A stretch of DNA of 64,000 nucleotides from Candidatus Methylomirabilis sp. (lineage in GTDB: Bacteria; Methylomirabilota; Methylomirabilia; Methylomirabilales; Methylomirabilaceae): contig NZ_JAQUOY010000013.1 in the NCBI RefSeq assembly GCF_028716865.1, forward strand, positions 1 to 64,000. The letters are read 5' to 3'. The position numbers were made by a program, and so were the translations under genes. Positions 1-9,560 of this stretch are shown here, piece after piece. The notes under the pieces are model-generated. The model was not told the DNA's origin and searched no databases. It was given only the letters and a program-made list of their open reading frames with translations. Positions within the stretch are counted from its first letter, which is position 1; each line of letters starts with the position of its first letter.

Positions 1-147
1 TCCGGGGTCGGGGCGACCAGCGGCCTCTCGGCGGTGCGGTGGGGGGTGGCCAGACAGATCGTCTGGGCCTGGATCCTCACCATTCCCCTCTCTGCTGCCA
101 TCGCCGCTGTCTCATTTGCCCTGATCAGACTCTACTTCCGTTTCTAG
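1..147 (+). CDS. pit: PiT-family inorganic phosphate permease, C-terminal end
   Basis: An open frame runs in from the window edge and stops at TAG 145-147, giving the last 48 residues of a membrane protein. The motif SGVGATSGLSAVRWGVA followed by a hydrophobic helix and a short basic tail is characteristic of the C-terminus of PiT-family phosphate permeases, which carry metal-phosphate across the inner membrane with protons or sodium. The gene begins outside the window. Its position next to the Pst/PhoU cluster fits phosphate transport. PiT permeases are usually paired with a DUF47 accessory protein; here that domain seems to be fused to PhoU at 2152-3510. The family call is inference from the short tail. 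Confidence 0.75.
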   Translation, partial: SGVGATSGLSAVRWGVARQIVWAWILTIPLSAAIAAVSFALIRLYFRF

Positions 148-196
148 ATTTGTCGTGGCGTGGACCGAATATCCCTGACCTGATGTTGAGCATGGT

Positions 197-829
197 ATGT
201 TCGGACTCTCTCCGCAAGAACTGCAAGCCTTCATGGCCCCCTATGTGGCCCACTGGGGATACCTGTTCATCGGCGTAGCGGTCATGCTCGGCAACATTGG
301 GTTGCCGGTTCCTGAGGAGACGATCTTATTGGTCGGGGGCTATCTTGCGGCGAAGGGGATGCTGAGCCTCTGGGGGCTGATCCCGACGGCGATTGTCAGC
401 GCCACCGGGGGGGATAGTCTTGGGTATTGGCTTGGGAGCCGGGCTGGGCGACGCCTCCTCCTGCAGTATGGAGCGGCCTTGGGGGTGACGCGCCAGCGAC
501 TCTTCGCGGCTGAGCAGTTTTTCGGGCGATACGGTCCCTGGACGGTCTTCCTGGCCCGCTTCATCGGTGGCCTTAGGTTCATGGCGGGGCCCCTGGCGGG
601 GGCATTCCGCATGCCATTCCCTCGCTTCTTCCGCTACAATCTAGCTGGGGCGGTAGTCTACTGCACGGCGATCGTCTGCATTGCGTATTTTTCGGCCCCT
701 TTCTTCGATCGGGTCGTTCACCTTGTTGCTATGGCACACTGGGTTTTGGCCCTCTTTGTGTTTTTGATGGCACTAGGCTTCGTTGGCTGGCTCCTTTGGG
801 GCTCGAAGGTCCAGCAGGGCAAGGGGTGA
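197..829 (+). CDS. DedA/VTT-family membrane protein
   Basis: This 210-residue protein of the DedA (SNARE-associated, VTT) family probably sits in the inner membrane. Family members act in lipid scrambling or undecaprenyl-phosphate recycling and proton-motive-force homeostasis. Visible features are a hydrophobic segment at about residues 20-40, the motif GLPVPEE near 36-42, the G-D-x-LGYWLG segment near 72-80, and the F-x-G-R-YGPWTVFLARFIGGLR region near 108-126, which holds the conserved FxARF-x-PxxR-type arginine. The C-terminus is strongly hydrophobic. The substrate cannot be read from sequence. The start has no strong ribosome binding site, and another ATG lies five bases upstream in a different frame. 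Confidence 0.9.
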   Translation: MFGLSPQELQAFMAPYVAHWGYLFIGVAVMLGNIGLPVPEETILLVGGYLAAKGMLSLWGLIPTAIVSATGGDSLGYWLGSRAGRRLLLQYGAALGVTRQRLFAAEQFFGRYGPWTVFLARFIGGLRFMAGPLAGAFRMPFPRFFRYNLAGAVVYCTAIVCIAYFSAPFFDRVVHLVAMAHWVLALFVFLMALGFVGWLLWGSKVQQGKG

Positions 830-919
830 GTGGACTGGGGCTTGACTTTGCTGGGGGTCAAGCGTAGGCTGAGTTGCGGGATAGGGATGGGTCGTCAACG
901 TTCGTAAGGAGTTCTCGCG

Positions 920-1207
920 ATGTTCGGACTTGGGATGCAGGAGCTGATCGTTATTTTTGTCATTGCGCTCTTGGTCTTTGGCCCTGGTAAACTGCCGGAG
1001 CTTGGTCGGTCACTGGGTCGGGCCATGGCGGAATTCAGGCGGGCCTCTGAAGAGCTGAAGGAAGGGTTGACTGCCGAGCTATCGACCGAGGAGGAAAAGG
1101 CAAACGCGCCGACGCGCGAAGAGCAGCAGGCCGCTAAGGTCGAAACGCCTCCGGCCGTAGGCCAGGAGGACAAGCCGAAGGGAACGCACGAGACGCGGAA
1201 TGTCTGA
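920..1207 (+). CDS. tatA: Sec-independent protein translocase TatA/B
   Basis: TatA-type subunit of the twin-arginine translocase, 95 residues, which polymerises to form the transport pore for folded proteins. The N-terminus has one short transmembrane helix (about residues 6-20), the [16 protein letters not shown] hinge and amphipathic helix, and then a charged, disordered tail rich in Glu and Lys. An AAGGAG ribosome site lies just upstream of ATG 920. The stop overlaps the tatC start by eight bases, so the two genes form an operon. No separate TatB is present, so this subunit may serve both roles. Tat export would serve cofactor-loaded periplasmic enzymes. Confidence 0.93.
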   Translation: MFGLGMQELIVIFVIALLVFGPGKLPELGRSLGRAMAEFRRASEELKEGLTAELSTEEEKANAPTREEQQAAKVETPPAVGQEDKPKGTHETRNV

Positions 1208-2000
1208 TGAGAAGATGTCGTTCTTCTCCCACCTGGAGGAGCTTCGACGGCGGATTCTCATCTCGCTGGTCGCTATCGGGATCGGCTTCGCGCTCACGTT
1301 CAACTATTCCGAGACGCTCCTCCGATATCTCAAGCGCCCCCTGACGACCGACCTGGTTTTCTCCCGGACCTACCCCTTCCTGCGATCTACTCCGCGTCCG
1401 GGTCCCCCTCTCGACTTGATCTTCCTGGCGCCTGCCGAGGCCTTCTGGATGCACATGAAGATCGCCTTCGTGGCCGGCCTAATGCTCGTCTTGCCGGTCG
1501 TCCTCTATCAGATTTGGAAATTCGTTGCACCAGGTCTGCTCCCTCACGAGAAGCGGTATGCCCTCCCATTCGTCGTGCTGGCCACGGTCTTCTTTATTGT
1601 TGGCCTGCTGTTCTGTTTCTACTTTGTTCTTCCGTTCGCCCTGAACTTCCTCCTGACCTACAAAACGGAAAACCTGAAGCCGATGATCTCCATCGGCAAC
1701 TATGTGGACTTTACCACAAAATTTCTGTTGGCCTTCGGCTTGGTCTTTGAGCTCCCGTTAGTCATTGGGATTGCGGCCAAGATGGGACTGGTCACACCGC
1801 AGTTCCTGTCCAAGAACCGGAAGTACGCGATCCTGATCAACTTCACGATTGCCGCCATCCTTACCCCCACACCGGACGTCTTCAACCAGACGCTGATGGC
1901 GTTACCGATGTGTTTGCTCTACGAGATTGGGATTCTGGCCGCCCGCATCCTGGTCAAGAAACCGGCAATCACCTCGCAGGAGGCGACGGAAGGAGTCTAA
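1200..2000 (+). CDS. tatC: Sec-independent protein translocase TatC
   Basis: TatC, 266 residues, is the multi-spanning receptor that recognises twin-arginine signal peptides. The N-terminal motif [12 protein letters not shown] at residues 7-18 is the diagnostic cytoplasmic TatC signature. Six hydrophobic segments follow, with the conserved F-x-P-L region and the LTPTPD motif near residue 220. It is translationally coupled to tatA through an 8-bp overlap. A loop of about 25 residues after the first helix (residues 50-75, rich in Pro and Arg) is somewhat longer than usual. Confidence 0.95.
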   Translation: MSDEKMSFFSHLEELRRRILISLVAIGIGFALTFNYSETLLRYLKRPLTTDLVFSRTYPFLRSTPRPGPPLDLIFLAPAEAFWMHMKIAFVAGLMLVLPVVLYQIWKFVAPGLLPHEKRYALPFVVLATVFFIVGLLFCFYFVLPFALNFLLTYKTENLKPMISIGNYVDFTTKFLLAFGLVFELPLVIGIAAKMGLVTPQFLSKNRKYAILINFTIAAILTPTPDVFNQTLMALPMCLLYEIGILAARILVKKPAITSQEATEGV

Positions 2001-2032
2001 GACGCTGGAGGTTCCAAGTTCGACGCGATACT

Positions 2033-2121
2033 GTTCACTTTAGCCGTTCGTGGTGAGCCTGTCGAACCACAATTACTCTTCGACAAGCCCAAGGGTGAAC
2101 GGTTGGGAGGGCCTAAGTGAA
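2033..2121. repeat. Imperfect palindromic dispersed repeat downstream of tatC
   Basis: The tatC-phoU intergenic region holds a long imperfect inverted repeat. GTTCACTTTAGCC at 2033 pairs with GGGCCTAAGTGAAC ending at 2121, and the inner arms contain CCGTTCGTGGTGAGCCTGTC against GACAAGCCCAAGGGTGAACGG. Sequences of the type 'CCGTTCG...GAGC.TGTCGAA' are common dispersed repeats in GC-rich bacteria. A related sequence lies at 52033-52066, and a degenerate copy appears to lie inside tmk near 41735-41762. Because it separates convergent genes, it could also act as a bidirectional transcription end. Confidence 0.6.
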
Positions 2122-2151
2122 CAGCATTGAGATTAAACGAGTGGTTCCGAC

Positions 2152-3510
2152 TTACGAATGTTTGAGGACGATCGACTCCACGACGTCAGCGACATCCTCG
2201 CAGTGGTCGGTCACTGCTTCCAGCAGTTCGTAAATCTCCTTCCACTTGGTCACCTCGAGGATCGGTCGCTCTCCCTGGAACAAGTCGGCGATGGCGCGCC
2301 GATACAGATCATCTGCCGCGTTTTCCAATCGATTGATTTCTACGCAGATCTCCTCCACCCCGGCGAATCCTGGCAGGTCCCCAATCGCCTTCACGATCTG
2401 CTCGGCCGATGCCATAATGAGAGCCACCATTTCGCGGGATTCCGGCGTGGGCTGTTCGATCTTGTAGAGCACCATCCGGGAGGCCGTTGCTTCGATGAAG
2501 TCCACGACATTATCGAGGGCTGACGTCAGCGCATGGAGGTTCTGCCGGTCGAGGAACGGAATGAAGGTCTGGTTCAGCTTCTTCATGATGCGGTGGGTGA
2601 TTGCGTCTCCCTCATGCTCAGCTTCCCTGACCTCTCGCCACTTTCCCGCGGGATCGGTGTAATCCTCGAACATGACCTGTAGAGACTTTGCGGCCCGGAG
2701 GAGATTGTGCGCGGCGGATTTGATCAGGTCGAGAAACTCCCGCTCTTCCGGAATCAGCCTGTGGGCCGCGAGGGCTGCTTCTCGATCAACTCCTGGAATT
2801 TCTGGTGAGATACCGGCCGGGTGCCTTAAGCCCTTTCGTATTTCTTTGTCGCCACGCTCCCGGATATCCTCACCCCGAACGATATAGACGACATCCTCTG
2901 CGATATTGGTCGCATGATCGGCGATCCGTTCGAGATAGCGTGAGATGAGTACCAGATCCAAGGCTCTAGGGACCGTTGTAGGGTCAGTAATCATGAAGTT
3001 GAGAAGCTCTCTGAAGACCTGGTCCCGCAGAAGATCGACGGGATCGTCCGATTCGATGACGATCCTGGCTAACTCCGCATCCCGCGCTACGAAGGCATCC
3101 AGACTTTTCTTCACCATCTCTTGACAGAGTTGGGCCATCCGCGGGATATCGATAAGAGGCTTCAGGGTTGGCTGTCTGATGAGCGACATGGTCGCCTGCG
3201 TGATATTGACCGCCAGGTCACCGATTCGCTCGATGTCGCTGTTGATCTTGATGGCTGCCGCGATGAAACGGAGGTCGCCGGCCATCGGCTGCTGAAGGGC
3301 CAGCAAGGTGAAGCAGCGCTGATCAGTTTCGATGCATCGCTGATCCATCTCTTCCTCGTGGGCGAAGACCTCCTGTACCAACGCCTCGCTCCGATCCATC
3401 AACGCCTTGACGCTCTTGACGATCATCGTCTCGGCCAGACTTCCCATCGCCAACAGGTGTTCTCTCAGTTCCTGTAGTTGCTCATCGAAATGTCGATGCA
3501 TGGTTTTCAT
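2152..3510 (-). CDS. phoU: PhoU phosphate regulator fused to a DUF47-like domain
   Basis: This 452-residue protein is twice the usual PhoU length. Residues 1-215 are a PhoU repeat pair: the N-terminus FDEQLQELREHLLAMG, the ETDQRCFTLLALQQPMAGDLR motif and SRYLERIADHATNIAEDVVY are all visible. Residues about 238-452 look like a DUF47/YkaA-type helical bundle, with E-x-D-AITHRIMKKLNQTFIPFLDRQN and DNVVDFIEA. PhoU silences PhoR signalling and Pst activity when phosphate is plentiful; DUF47 proteins accompany PiT permeases. The fusion would link both transport systems. It is the last gene of the minus-strand pstSCAB-phoU operon, 8 bp after pstB. Confidence 0.88.
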   Translation of the reverse strand: MKTMHRHFDEQLQELREHLLAMGSLAETMIVKSVKALMDRSEALVQEVFAHEEEMDQRCIETDQRCFTLLALQQPMAGDLRFIAAAIKINSDIERIGDLAVNITQATMSLIRQPTLKPLIDIPRMAQLCQEMVKKSLDAFVARDAELARIVIESDDPVDLLRDQVFRELLNFMITDPTTVPRALDLVLISRYLERIADHATNIAEDVVYIVRGEDIRERGDKEIRKGLRHPAGISPEIPGVDREAALAAHRLIPEEREFLDLIKSAAHNLLRAAKSLQVMFEDYTDPAGKWREVREAEHEGDAITHRIMKKLNQTFIPFLDRQNLHALTSALDNVVDFIEATASRMVLYKIEQPTPESREMVALIMASAEQIVKAIGDLPGFAGVEEICVEINRLENAADDLYRRAIADLFQGERPILEVTKWKEIYELLEAVTDHCEDVADVVESIVLKHS

Positions 3511-3518
3511 CTGTTGTC

Positions 3519-4280
3519 CTAGCCGAATCGGCCTGTAATGTAGTCCTCCGTTTGTTGCCTGGAGGGTTTGACGAAGAGTTGCCTGGTGAGATCATACTCG
3601 ATCAACTGGCCGAGGTACAGGAAGGCAGTGTAATCCGAGACCCGGGCCGCCTGCTGCATATTGTGCGTGACGATCACGATCGTGTACTGTAGCTTCAGGT
3701 CGGCTATCAGCTCTTCGATCTTTCCCGTTGCAATCGGATCCAGCGCGGAGCATGGTTCGTCCATCAAGAGGACCTCCGGTTCGACGGCAATGGCCCTGGC
3801 GATGCACAGCCGCTGCTGTTGTCCCCCTGACAGGCTGAGCGCGCTGCTGCGCAGGCGATCCTGGACCTCGTTCCAAAGGGCGGCTGCCCGCAGACTCCTT
3901 TCCACGATCTCGTCCAGCGACGACTGTCCGCGCATTCCGAGGATCCGCGGCCCATAGGCGACGTTGTCATAGATCGTCTTCGGGAAGGGGTTCGATTTCT
4001 GGAACACCATGCCTACGCGTTGGCGGAGTTCCGTGATTTCCAGGGCCGGGTCATGGATGTCGAGTCCGCCGATCCGGATGGTCCCGCTGACCGTTACCCC
4101 GTCGATGAGGTCGTTCATGCGGTTCAGACATCGCAGCAGGGTCGTCTTCCCGCACCCCGATGGCCCGATGAAGGCCGTGACCTGATGCTTGGGGATATCG
4201 AGGCTGATATCCTGGATGGCGAGCTTCTCGCCGTACTTGAGGGTCAACTTTCTGATTTCGATCATCGGCTCCGTTGTCAT
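3519..4280 (-). CDS. pstB: Phosphate ABC transporter ATP-binding protein PstB
   Basis: PstB is the cytoplasmic ATPase of the high-affinity phosphate importer; at 253 residues it is typical for the family. It shows Walker [10 protein letters not shown] (residues about 38-46), the Q-loop in [22 protein letters not shown], the signature [14 protein letters not shown] and Walker [14 protein letters not shown], followed by the switch histidine in [11 protein letters not shown]. The [12 protein letters not shown] segment and the C-terminal [10 protein letters not shown] are typical of PstB rather than other ABC ATPases. It lies between pstA and phoU, all on the minus strand. Confidence 0.97.
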   Translation of the reverse strand: MTTEPMIEIRKLTLKYGEKLAIQDISLDIPKHQVTAFIGPSGCGKTTLLRCLNRMNDLIDGVTVSGTIRIGGLDIHDPALEITELRQRVGMVFQKSNPFPKTIYDNVAYGPRILGMRGQSSLDEIVERSLRAAALWNEVQDRLRSSALSLSGGQQQRLCIARAIAVEPEVLLMDEPCSALDPIATGKIEELIADLKLQYTIVIVTHNMQQAARVSDYTAFLYLGQLIEYDLTRQLFVKPSRQQTEDYITGRFG

Positions 4281-4378
4281 CGTCGGTGTTCACAGTCCAA
4301 TTGAAATCTCATGGCTCCGTACCATTCCCACCAGGCACCGCCCACCGCTTTCTATATCATAGGGCATTTTCTCTATCT

Positions 4379-5998
4379 CTAGAACGCCGAAGATGCGTAT
4401 TTTTTTCGCAGACGGTTCCTGATCAGGATCGTTGCCAGGTTCAGGATCAGGACGACCAGGAGAAGGAGGAGCACGGTGGTGTAGACCATCGGCCTGGCGG
4501 CGTCCACATTGGGCGATTGAAACCCGACATCGTAGATATGAAATCCAAGGTGCATGAACTTGCGTTCCAGATGTACGAACGGCCAGACGCCATCGATCGG
4601 AAGAGACGGGGCGAGCTTGACCACCCCGGTAATCATGAGCGGCGCGACCTCCCCGGCCGCCCGAGCCATGGCCAGAATGAGTCCCGTGAGGACCGAGGGC
4701 ATGACCGTCGGCAGGACGACCCGCCAAGTCGTCTCGAACTTCGTGGCGCCCAGCGCTAGCGAGGCCTCACGCATCCCCGGCGGGATAGCCGCAAGCCCCT
4801 CCTCTGTGGCCACGATGACGACTGGGACGGTCAGAAGGGCCAGGGTCAACGAGGCCCATAAGATCCCTCCTGTTCCGAAGGTCGGGGTCGGGAGCGCCTC
4901 AGGATAGAAGAGCCGGTCGATACTTCCCCCGACCAAGTAGATGAAAAAGCCGAGACCAAAGACCCCAAAGACGATGGACGGGACGCCGGCCAGATTATTC
5001 ACGGCGATCCTGACCGTACTGACCAACACCCCCTGTTTCGCGTACTCTCGAAGGTAGAATGCGGCCAGCACGCCCAGCGGGGCGACGAGAAGGCTCATGA
5101 TCATCACCATCATCACCGTGCCGAATATGGCGGGGAAGACGCCACCCTCGGTGTTCGACTCCCTAGGATCGCCGGAGATGAACTCCCAGAGCCTGGACAG
5201 ATAGACGCCGCTCTTGGACCACACCCCCATCGAGTTCGGTCGGATGATTCGCACAATCTGCTGAAGCGGCAGTTCCGTCTCCTTGTCGCCGATGACCGAA
5301 ACGATGAGCGTCTGTTGGGAGTGGTGGCGGACCGTGGCGAGCCTCGCCTCCTGTTCGCGGTACTTGGCTGCCCAACCCTCCATCTCCTTATCGAGTCGTG
5401 CTGTTTCTGAACCTCCCTCTTGTCCTGAGAGTTGAAGCTTCTTGAGCTTGAGGCGGATCTTCTCTTGGGCATAATTGATCGCCCCGATCTCCTTTTTCTC
5501 GATCTGCCTGATCTCCTGAAACGTCGATGTCGCATTCGGGAGAAGGCCCTGAAGAGTGGTCCAGGCCGCCTCAGGCCCAGCAGTTACGGCGCGCTCGTTA
5601 TCCCGAACCTCTTTGATAAAACCGTAGAGATTGCCCCACTCCCGTCGCTCGATGAGGACAGCCTCCGCAGGGAAGTCGCGGCGAGCGATCGTGGCCTCCT
5701 CGACCCAGACGAAGTCGGCGCCGTACAGGTCACGATTGCCGACCTTGACCTGAATCCGGTAGCGCGGGGCGGTCCCAGGAGATGCGTCTGGTTGCGGGAT
5801 CGCCTCCCGTTGCGTCACCTGGCCTAATAGCTCCTTGCCATCCGACAGTATCAGGCGCACAATCGGCGACGGCCAAAAGAAGCCCAGCCCGTTGAGCAGC
5901 ACCAAGAGGACGAGCCCGGCCACCATGAGCAGGCTGAGGGCTAATGCGCCTCCAGTGAGCCAGATGAATGGATCGCCGCTCTTCCAGAAGCGCTTCAT
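4379..5998 (-). CDS. pstA: Phosphate ABC transporter permease PstA, long form
   Basis: This 539-residue permease is about twice the size of E. coli PstA. The first helix (residues about 15-42) is followed by a large predicted periplasmic domain (about 45-285) with a Lys/Glu-rich coiled-coil stretch near 165-220. The C-terminal half is a normal ABC permease with the EAA loop EGLAAIPPGMREASLALGAT. It pairs with the equally enlarged PstC; similar long PstA/PstC pairs are known in Pseudomonas-type systems. The stop lies about 100 bp before pstB, and the start overlaps the pstC stop by four bases. Confidence 0.93.
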   Translation of the reverse strand: MKRFWKSGDPFIWLTGGALALSLLMVAGLVLLVLLNGLGFFWPSPIVRLILSDGKELLGQVTQREAIPQPDASPGTAPRYRIQVKVGNRDLYGADFVWVEEATIARRDFPAEAVLIERREWGNLYGFIKEVRDNERAVTAGPEAAWTTLQGLLPNATSTFQEIRQIEKKEIGAINYAQEKIRLKLKKLQLSGQEGGSETARLDKEMEGWAAKYREQEARLATVRHHSQQTLIVSVIGDKETELPLQQIVRIIRPNSMGVWSKSGVYLSRLWEFISGDPRESNTEGGVFPAIFGTVMMVMIMSLLVAPLGVLAAFYLREYAKQGVLVSTVRIAVNNLAGVPSIVFGVFGLGFFIYLVGGSIDRLFYPEALPTPTFGTGGILWASLTLALLTVPVVIVATEEGLAAIPPGMREASLALGATKFETTWRVVLPTVMPSVLTGLILAMARAAGEVAPLMITGVVKLAPSLPIDGVWPFVHLERKFMHLGFHIYDVGFQSPNVDAARPMVYTTVLLLLLVVLILNLATILIRNRLRKKYASSAF

Positions 5999-8265
5999 AG
6001 GGAACGATACCTCTGCCGGAGCTTCAAGCGAACCAGCTCGGCCAGGGTGTTCACGATGAATGTCATCACGAAGAGCAGGAGGGCTGCCAGGAAGAGAATT
6101 CGGAAGAGCGTCCCGCCCTCAGGCGCCTCGGGAAGCTCCACGGCGATGTTGGCCGAGAGGGCCCGAAAACCGTTGAAGATGCTCCAGTCCATCACCGGCG
6201 TATTTCCCGTGGCCATCAGGACGATCATTGTCTCGCCCACCGCCCGTCCGAAGCCGATCATGATGGCGGAGAAGATCCCAGGGCTTGCCGTCGGCAGGAC
6301 GACCCTCAGCGCGGTCTGCCACCGGGTGGCGCCAAGCGCGAGCGAACCGGCCACAAGGTGTTGAGGCACGTTGGAGAGCGAATCCTCGGCAATGGTAAAA
6401 ATAATCGGGATGACGGCGAAGCCCATGGCGATGCCGACAACCAGGGAGTTTCGTTGATCATAGGTGAGTCCGAGGACATGTAAGAGCCAGCCTCGATAGT
6501 CGCCTGACAGCAACAGGCGCTCGACCGCCCCACCGAGTTGGAAGGAGATCCAGCCTCCGAGGATCACGATCGGGATGAGCAGGGCGACCTCGGTACCCGC
6601 CTTGACACGACTGCGGATGCCGATGGGAACGAATCGCCAGCACAAGACGGCGATCAGAATGAGGAGTGTGGTCACGATCGGCATGAGGAAGAGACCTGGA
6701 ACGACCTTTTCGACAAGGGGCGCAAGCCATAGGCCTGCCAGGAAGCCCAGGACGACGCTCGGAAGCGCAGCCATGATCTCTACGGTCGGCTTCACGATCC
6801 CCCTGAGCATCGGGTGCATGAACTGGGAGGTGTATAGAGCGCCCAGGAGCGCCAGCGGGATTGCGAAGAGCAGTGCGTAGAAGGTCCCTTTGATCGTCCC
6901 GAAGATGAGCGGGGTGAGGCTAAACTTTGCCTCAAAATCGTCGGTTCCTCCAGTGGACTGCCAGACATAGGCCGGCGCAGGGTACCCTTCGTACCAGACC
7001 TTCCCGAATAGGTTCCCCCAACTGATCTCGGGGTGGGGGTTCTCCACGGTCCAGTGTGAGAGGCCCCCCTTCGCATCAATCGTCATGACGCCGTCGGCTT
7101 TGGGGGCGAAGGTGACCGCGCTCAGTCCCACATCTGCAGCCTTGAGCGTCAGCAAGGTCTTCCCCGTGGTGCCATAGTGGATGCGGATGATGCCGGAGGC
7201 ATCCGCCGTCACAAACCCCTTATCGCGGCGGGACGGAGCGAAGGCGACGACGGGTCCCGTGTGGGCCAGAAAGTCATGGACCTTCGCCAAGCGCTGCTCT
7301 GTGCCATCCGCCTGCACGAGTTGCCAGGAACTGATGCCGCCCATCGCATCACCTATCACCAGTGTGCGGTCCCCGATCAGGAACCCCATCGTGCTCACGC
7401 CGATCCCTGGTCGGATCGTAGCGGGGACAACGCCGACAACCTTTGGGTCGTTTGGGTCTCGGAGGTCTACCCTGATGACTTGGCCGGACGAGGTACCGGC
7501 GAACAGGTTCTCGCCGCGGCCATCGAGGAGGATCTGAGTGATCTCTCCCTCGATCGGTAGAGTGAGACGCTCACGTGACTCCTCCTTCGTGGACGGACCG
7601 ATCAGGGCCTTCATCTCTTTGATGGTGACGAGAATGATAGCTTTTGGACCGACGACAGCCGCTGTTACGGGTCCGTTTGGGGTGGAGGCGTAGGCGAGCC
7701 TAGCGACCGGGTGCCGCTCCGGATCGACCGCGATCGGATCGCCGGCCGTGAGCTCAGCCTCGACGCGGCGCTTTCCTTCCGGGAAGGTGACCGAGAATCT
7801 GACCTCAGCGGGGATCGCACGCCCATCCGAGAGTCCCAGTACAAACGGGCCTCGTCCTAATCCTGATACCCCGACGACCGTCGCGTCGCGCAGCCCCTGG
7901 AGCCGATTGGATGTCAGTAACGTTCCGTCTTTGGCGGACACGAACTGTACGCCGGAGGCGGTCACTACGTACACGATCTCGCGGTATTCGTCCACCCCGA
8001 CCGCGAGCGGGGCCGAATCGAGCGTCGTGGTAATCGCCCCAAGCGGTACTGCCGTCGGCCTTCTGAAGAGGGGATAGACCTCGGCGGCAATGACAAACAG
8101 GATGGCCAGAATGGAGACGATGATCGCCGCCCCCCCGAGCGTGACGACCCAACGGGCCAGGCGATCCAGCAGGAGACGCCGCGTGATCTTTTGGTGCGGG
8201 ACAGTAAACGGGCGAGCCGCCTGCAGTGGCTCGCCCGGTACGATAGCCTTGGTGCTGTCCTTCAT
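5995..8265 (-). CDS. pstC: Phosphate ABC transporter permease PstC with large periplasmic domain
   Basis: PstC of 756 residues. After one N-terminal helix (residues about 38-70) comes a region of about 370 residues rich in short beta repeats (for example VVTASGVQFVSAKDGTLLTS and LAHTGPVVAFAPSRRDKGFV), which resembles a WD40/PQQ-like propeller. The last 300 residues form the permease core, with AALPSVVLGFLAGLWLAP and the EAA-type loop NVPQHLVAGSLALGATR. The propeller may sense or bind something at the membrane face; no ligand can be named. It is cotranscribed with pstS upstream and pstA downstream on the minus strand. Confidence 0.92.
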   Translation of the reverse strand: MKDSTKAIVPGEPLQAARPFTVPHQKITRRLLLDRLARWVVTLGGAAIIVSILAILFVIAAEVYPLFRRPTAVPLGAITTTLDSAPLAVGVDEYREIVYVVTASGVQFVSAKDGTLLTSNRLQGLRDATVVGVSGLGRGPFVLGLSDGRAIPAEVRFSVTFPEGKRRVEAELTAGDPIAVDPERHPVARLAYASTPNGPVTAAVVGPKAIILVTIKEMKALIGPSTKEESRERLTLPIEGEITQILLDGRGENLFAGTSSGQVIRVDLRDPNDPKVVGVVPATIRPGIGVSTMGFLIGDRTLVIGDAMGGISSWQLVQADGTEQRLAKVHDFLAHTGPVVAFAPSRRDKGFVTADASGIIRIHYGTTGKTLLTLKAADVGLSAVTFAPKADGVMTIDAKGGLSHWTVENPHPEISWGNLFGKVWYEGYPAPAYVWQSTGGTDDFEAKFSLTPLIFGTIKGTFYALLFAIPLALLGALYTSQFMHPMLRGIVKPTVEIMAALPSVVLGFLAGLWLAPLVEKVVPGLFLMPIVTTLLILIAVLCWRFVPIGIRSRVKAGTEVALLIPIVILGGWISFQLGGAVERLLLSGDYRGWLLHVLGLTYDQRNSLVVGIAMGFAVIPIIFTIAEDSLSNVPQHLVAGSLALGATRWQTALRVVLPTASPGIFSAIMIGFGRAVGETMIVLMATGNTPVMDWSIFNGFRALSANIAVELPEAPEGGTLFRILFLAALLLFVMTFIVNTLAELVRLKLRQRYRSL

Positions 8266-8284
8266 GGAGATGCTCAGTGAGCCA

Positions 8285-9295
8285 TTAGAGCGCCTTACTC
8301 AGCTCTTCCTTGGCTACGGAGTTCGGGATCGGAAAGAATCCATCCTTGATCACGACCTCCTGCCCCTCCTTCGAGAGTACAAGCCTGATGAACTCACTGG
8401 TGAGGGGGTCAAGGCGCTTACCAGGCGCGCGATTGACGTAGATGAACAGGAACCGTGACAGGGGGTACTTCCCGGAATAGGCGTTGGCTGCGGTGGCCTC
8501 GACACACGTACCGCCTTCTTTCTCGGCCAGTGGAACGGCCCGCACGCCGGCGGTGGTGTAGCCGATGCCACTATAGCCCATGGCGTAGCGGTCAACGGCC
8601 ACCCCCTGGACGACAGAGGCCGAGCCGGGCTGCTCCTTTAACTGATCCTTGTAGTCGCCGTTCTTCAGCGCGTGCTCCTTGAAGAATCCGTACGTCCCGG
8701 AGGCCGAGTTCCGACCAAACAGGCTGATCGGACGGTTGGCCCAGTCACCGGTCAAGCCGAGCTGCCCCCAGGTTTTGAGGTCTTCCTTGTGGCCGTAGCG
8801 CCTGGACTTGGAAAAGATGGCATCTACTTGGGCGATTGACAGGCACTTGATCGGGTTGTCCATATTCACAAATACGGCCAGGGCGTCCACGGCAGTGCGG
8901 AGCTCGGTCGGCTTGTGGCCGAACTTCTTTTCAAAGGCATCGATCTCGGTTCCTTTCATGGGCCGAGACATGGGACCGAGCTGAGCGGTGCCGGAGATCA
9001 GCGCCGGCGGAGCCGTGGAGGAGCCTTTCCCCTCGATCTGGATCTTCACATTGGGGTAAAACTTGTTGAGCGTTTCGGCCCAGAACGTCATAAGATTGTT
9101 CAAGGTGTCCGATCCGACACTCGAAAGATTGCCCGAGACGCCGCTGACCGCCTTGTAGGTCGGGAGTGCCGGATCTACCTTCAGGACCTCAGCCACGGCG
9201 AGCGCAGACCAGAGCAAGATCGCACACACTATCTCTGAAAGCAGCAGTAAAAAAGTATAACCTCTTCTCCATTTGCCGTTCTCTTGCCTTAGCAT
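8285..9295 (-). CDS. pstS: Phosphate-binding periplasmic protein PstS
   Basis: PstS (336 residues) captures phosphate in the periplasm for PstCAB. An N-terminal signal peptide with a hydrophobic core spans about residues 14-36. The phosphate-binding signature is visible: [14 protein letters not shown] near 60-74, [12 protein letters not shown] near 108-120, and the loop [14 protein letters not shown] near 198-212. It heads the minus-strand pst operon. A Pho-box-like set of direct repeats lies 45-80 bp upstream, so induction by phosphate starvation through PhoBR is likely. Confidence 0.95.
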   Translation of the reverse strand: MLRQENGKWRRGYTFLLLLSEIVCAILLWSALAVAEVLKVDPALPTYKAVSGVSGNLSSVGSDTLNNLMTFWAETLNKFYPNVKIQIEGKGSSTAPPALISGTAQLGPMSRPMKGTEIDAFEKKFGHKPTELRTAVDALAVFVNMDNPIKCLSIAQVDAIFSKSRRYGHKEDLKTWGQLGLTGDWANRPISLFGRNSASGTYGFFKEHALKNGDYKDQLKEQPGSASVVQGVAVDRYAMGYSGIGYTTAGVRAVPLAEKEGGTCVEATAANAYSGKYPLSRFLFIYVNRAPGKRLDPLTSEFIRLVLSKEGQEVVIKDGFFPIPNSVAKEELSKAL

Positions 9296-9340
9296 TGTTG
9301 GCCTCCTTTTTCAAAAGGTTATCAGATGAAGTATAACGAT

Positions 9341-9372
9341 CACGTTACATCTATGTTACGGATATGTTACAT
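9341..9372 (-). promoter_or_regulatory. Pho box (three 11-bp direct repeats) upstream of pstS
   Basis: Three copies of GTTAC occur on the plus strand at 9344, 9355 and 9366, exactly 11 bp apart; they read GTAAC on the minus strand, toward pstS. Tandem 11-bp direct repeats 46-72 bp ahead of the pstS start are the hallmark of PhoB binding sites. The core differs from the E. coli CTGTCAT half-site. A matching phoB-phoR pair lies in this window at 20340-22873. Confidence 0.7.
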
Positions 9373-9560
9373 GTTGGCAGCATGCACAACCGGAGATTGT
9401 TGGCCCCAGATCGGCTCATCGCCACCATGATTGGAGGGAGGGCTACAATCAGGGGCAGCGATGAGCCTCCAGGGCAACGTACACAGCCTGCTCAAATGCA
9501 GCGCGGTACCTCAAATCTGCAGCGCTCGTCGCGAGTGAAACTTGTCATCAAATCTACCGT
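9373..9560. other. Intergenic region between porin and pstS
   Basis: No gene is supported in the space between the porin stop and the Pho box. A short frame at 9364-9564 has no recognisable domain. I see no clear terminator. Confidence 0.5.
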
